Both the position numbers and the translations under genes were made by a program. Below are positions 6,619 through 7,756 of a stretch of DNA of 7,756 bases, in pieces. Positions within the stretch are counted from its first letter, which is position 1, and each line of letters starts with the position of its first letter. A model generated the notes under the pieces. It was not told where the DNA came from. It ran no database searches and worked only from the letters and a program-made list of their open reading frames with translations. This stretch comes from JBPEWY01 sp052032225 (GTDB taxonomy: Bacteria > Bacteroidota > Bacteroidia > Flavobacteriales > Flavobacteriaceae). The stretch is from assembly GCA_052032225.1 (NCBI GenBank), contig JBPEWY010000051.1, forward strand, positions 1-7,756. Direction: 5' to 3'.

Positions 6619-6696
6619 ACTACTTTTTTAATTAAGCCCAAATCTGTACGATTTCCTTAATTGGAAACGTACCCATATTAACCTAAAAAAAGTAGT
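6619..6696 (+). promoter_or_regulatory. Structured 5' leader that can cover the sigma factor start site
   Basis: Two nested inverted repeats fill the leader. The outer stem pairs ACTACTTTTTT (6619-6629) with AAAAAAGTAGT (6686-6696), 11 bp, and can be extended by TTAA/TTAA (6632-6635 with 6678-6681). The inner hairpin pairs GTACG-A-TTTCC (6646-6656) with GGAAACGTAC (6663-6672): 10 bp with one bulged A and the loop TTAATT. The outer right arm ends three bases before ATG 6700 and so covers the ribosome landing site. This arrangement suggests control of translation by RNA folding; no known riboswitch class is recognised. Confidence 0.55.
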
Positions 6697-6699
6697 GGT

Positions 6700-7281
6700 A
6701 TGAATCAATTTTTAGACGACTCAGTTCTTGTTAAAAACTACATCCAGGGAGATGAATCTGCCCTTGAAGTTTTAATCAACAGACACAATCAGCGCATTTT
6801 CAGTTTTATCTTTTCTAAAGTATTAGATAGAGATATTGCTGACGACATTTTTCAAGACACATTTATTAAAGTTATTAAAACCCTTAAAAAAGGCTCGTAT
6901 AGCGAAGAAGGTAAATTTCTTCCGTGGGTTATGCGTATTGCTCACAACTTGGTTATAGACCATTTTAGAAAAAATTCTCGTATGCCTAAATTTGAAGGGA
7001 ATGACGACTTTAATATATTCTCTGTTATTAGTGATTCTGGTTTAAACGCCGAAAAACAAATCATTAAAAATCAGGTAGAAAACGATGTTAGAAAATTAAT
7101 CGATGAATTACCGAGCGATCAACGTGAAGTTTTAATTATGCGTATGTACAGAGAAATGAGTTTTAAAGAAATCTCTGAAGCTACCGGAGTAAGCATAAAT
7201 ACTGCTTTAGGAAGAATGCGTTACGCATTAATTAACTTACGTAAAATTATAGAAAAGCACAATATTGTGCTAACAAATTAA
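6700..7281 (+). CDS. RNA polymerase sigma factor, sigma-70 family, ECF-type
   Basis: A 193-residue two-domain sigma factor that directs core RNA polymerase to a set of promoters. Region 2 spans about 24-92 and shows the core-binding segment DDIFQDTFIKV (48-58) and the -10-reading helix WVMRIAHNLVIDHFRK (76-91). A 40-residue linker follows, then region 4 at about 136-183 with ELPSDQREVL and the helix-turn-helix FKEISEATGVSINTALGRMRYAL (155-177). There is no region 1.1 or 3, and no extra C-terminal domain. No anti-sigma factor with a membrane helix sits next to it; the following gene encodes 47 residues without one. It is divergent from uvrA, an arrangement I recall from other flavobacteria. 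Expression probably starts at the 6548-6580 promoter and may be limited by the folded leader. Its regulon cannot be told from the window. Confidence 0.95.
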   Translation: MNQFLDDSVLVKNYIQGDESALEVLINRHNQRIFSFIFSKVLDRDIADDIFQDTFIKVIKTLKKGSYSEEGKFLPWVMRIAHNLVIDHFRKNSRMPKFEGNDDFNIFSVISDSGLNAEKQIIKNQVENDVRKLIDELPSDQREVLIMRMYREMSFKEISEATGVSINTALGRMRYALINLRKIIEKHNIVLTN

Positions 7282-7297
7282 TATTCTGTACAATAAA

Positions 7298-7353
7298 AGC
7301 CATAACCTTGCCGTTATAGCAATAACTAAATTTAAAAAGGCAAGATTATGGCT
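7298..7353 (+). promoter_or_regulatory. 15-bp hairpin burying the start of the 47-residue gene
   Basis: AGCCATAACCTTGCC (7298-7312) pairs with GGCAAGATTATGGCT (7339-7353) at 14 of 15 positions; the single mismatch is C7306 against A7345. The right arm contains the GG of the Shine-Dalgarno sequence (AAAAAGG) and the whole ATG at 7348-7350. GTTAT (7313-7317) can pair either with ATAAC inside the loop (7322-7326) or with ATAAC of the left arm (7302-7306), which would open the start site. No T-run follows, so it is unlikely to be a simple terminator for the sigma factor gene. Confidence 0.6.
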
Positions 7354-7491
7354 AAATTTTACTCTTACGATTCGTCGAAGACTTTTGTTGCTTTCCCTAA
7401 AAAAGAAACAATACGTTTTCTACTGGATTATTCAAAAGCTCTAAGTGTTATTAAGTATAATAAACTACAGTTTGAAACTATTTTGAACTAA
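7348..7491 (+). CDS. Small 47-residue protein downstream of the sigma factor, function unknown
   Basis: An open frame of 47 codons beginning MAKFYSYDSSKTF and ending in TAA at 7489-7491. The middle, ETIRFLLDYSKALSVIK (20-36), looks like an amphipathic helix and resembles small uncharacterised flavobacterial proteins with a FLLxYSKAL motif, from memory only. It is preceded by AAAAAGG seven bases before ATG, a better Shine-Dalgarno sequence than any other gene here, and is followed by a strong terminator seven bases after the stop. It has no signal peptide, membrane helix or cysteine. It starts 66 bp after the sigma factor stop with no promoter seen between, so it is probably co-transcribed. 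A role with the sigma factor is possible but unproven; it is too short for a classical anti-sigma factor. Confidence 0.65.
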   Translation: MAKFYSYDSSKTFVAFPKKETIRFLLDYSKALSVIKYNKLQFETILN

Positions 7492-7497
7492 AATAAA

Positions 7498-7523
7498 GGC
7501 CCGTTTTTAACGGGCTTTTTTTT
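7498..7523. terminator. Strong bidirectional rho-independent terminator
   Basis: GCCCGTT (7499-7505) and AACGGGC (7509-7515) form a GC-rich stem with a 3-nt loop, followed by eight T on the plus strand. This ends the sigma factor and small-gene transcript. On the minus strand the stem is followed by a weaker CCTTTATTTT tail. The stem overlaps the last codons and the stop of the endonuclease III-like gene (stop at 7509-7507), so one hairpin closes both convergent units. Confidence 0.9.
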
Positions 7524-7756
7524 GTTTATAATATTCGTTAATCACACTTTTTCTCCCGATCGTTTTGGTTATAATGTCTTTTTCTAAATCCCATCCTCTT
7601 GCAGGAGAATATTCTCTACCGTAATAAATTATTTGTAAATGTAATTTGTTCCATTTTTCTTTAGGAAACAGCCTTTTGGCGTCTTTTTCGGTTTGAGTTA
7701 CATTTTTACCATTACTTAAACCCCATCTGTACATTAATCTGTGAATATGAGCACCT
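7507..7756 (-). CDS. nth: Endonuclease III-like DNA glycosylase, C-terminal part only
   Basis: Only the last 82 residues lie in the window; the frame continues through the right edge, so the Met at 7734 is internal. The visible chain GAHIHRLMYRWGLSNGKNV...LHLQIIYYGREYSPARGW aligns with E. coli Nth VDTHIFRV...GKNV...ILHGRYTC. Endonuclease III removes oxidised pyrimidines from DNA in base excision repair. Where E. coli has four cysteines holding an iron-sulfur cluster, this protein has none and ends in a basic tail (YYKQKKAR); flavobacterial homologues as I know them also lack the cluster. The residue in line with catalytic Asp138 is Gly (codon at 7755-7753), which is unexpected. The catalytic Lys in the helix-hairpin-helix lies outside the window. 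The stop codon is within the terminator hairpin. The family is fairly certain; activity is in question. Confidence 0.85.
   Translation of the reverse strand, partial: GAHIHRLMYRWGLSNGKNVTQTEKDAKRLFPKEKWNKLHLQIIYYGREYSPARGWDLEKDIITKTIGRKSVINEYYKQKKAR

Noticed and set aside
1..7756. CRISPR array, insertion sequence, tRNA or rRNA, phage genes
   Set aside because: Looked for and not seen. The only repeats are those listed, and none have spacer, terminal-repeat or cloverleaf structure.

Overview
The window reads as chromosomal DNA from a member of the Bacteroidota, most likely Flavobacteriaceae. The evidence is low GC content, TAnnTTTG-type promoter boxes, start codons with weak or no Shine-Dalgarno sequence, and proteins with flavobacterial sequence character: a Wzx-like flippase beginning MGIVKKQ, a 931-residue UvrA with a reduced first zinc module, and an endonuclease III-like tail without iron-sulfur cysteines. 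These family assignments rest on recognition; no database search was possible.

Layout from left to right. A polysaccharide flippase gene (15-1484, +) meets a convergent minus-strand block at a weak terminator hairpin. The minus-strand block holds, in transcription order, uvrA (6453-3658), a 204-residue exported repeat protein (3534-2920) and a 408-residue exported repeat protein with a very basic tail (2768-1542). The two exported proteins are paralogues. They share a signal peptide, a 'YPxGE' segment and a tandem 16-residue Y/G/VG repeat. Each is preceded by a near-consensus sigma-54 (-24/-12) promoter and followed by the same GGTTGGTT-type 3' flank. They therefore look like a small duplicated regulon unit inserted between uvrA and the flippase gene.

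Divergent from uvrA is an ECF-type sigma factor gene (6700-7281, +) with its own promoter and a long leader that can fold so as to cover the translation start. It is followed by an unlisted 47-codon gene (7348-7491, +), whose start codon is also buried in a 15-bp hairpin. A strong bidirectional terminator (7498-7523) separates this pair from the convergent 3' end of an endonuclease III-like gene that runs off the window.

The most interesting features are regulatory. There are two matched sigma-54 promoters on paralogous envelope-protein genes. An 18-bp inverted repeat joins one of these promoters to the start codon of its own gene. Start-codon hairpins precede two further genes. In addition, the position of the catalytic aspartate in the partial endonuclease III-like protein appears to be glycine.
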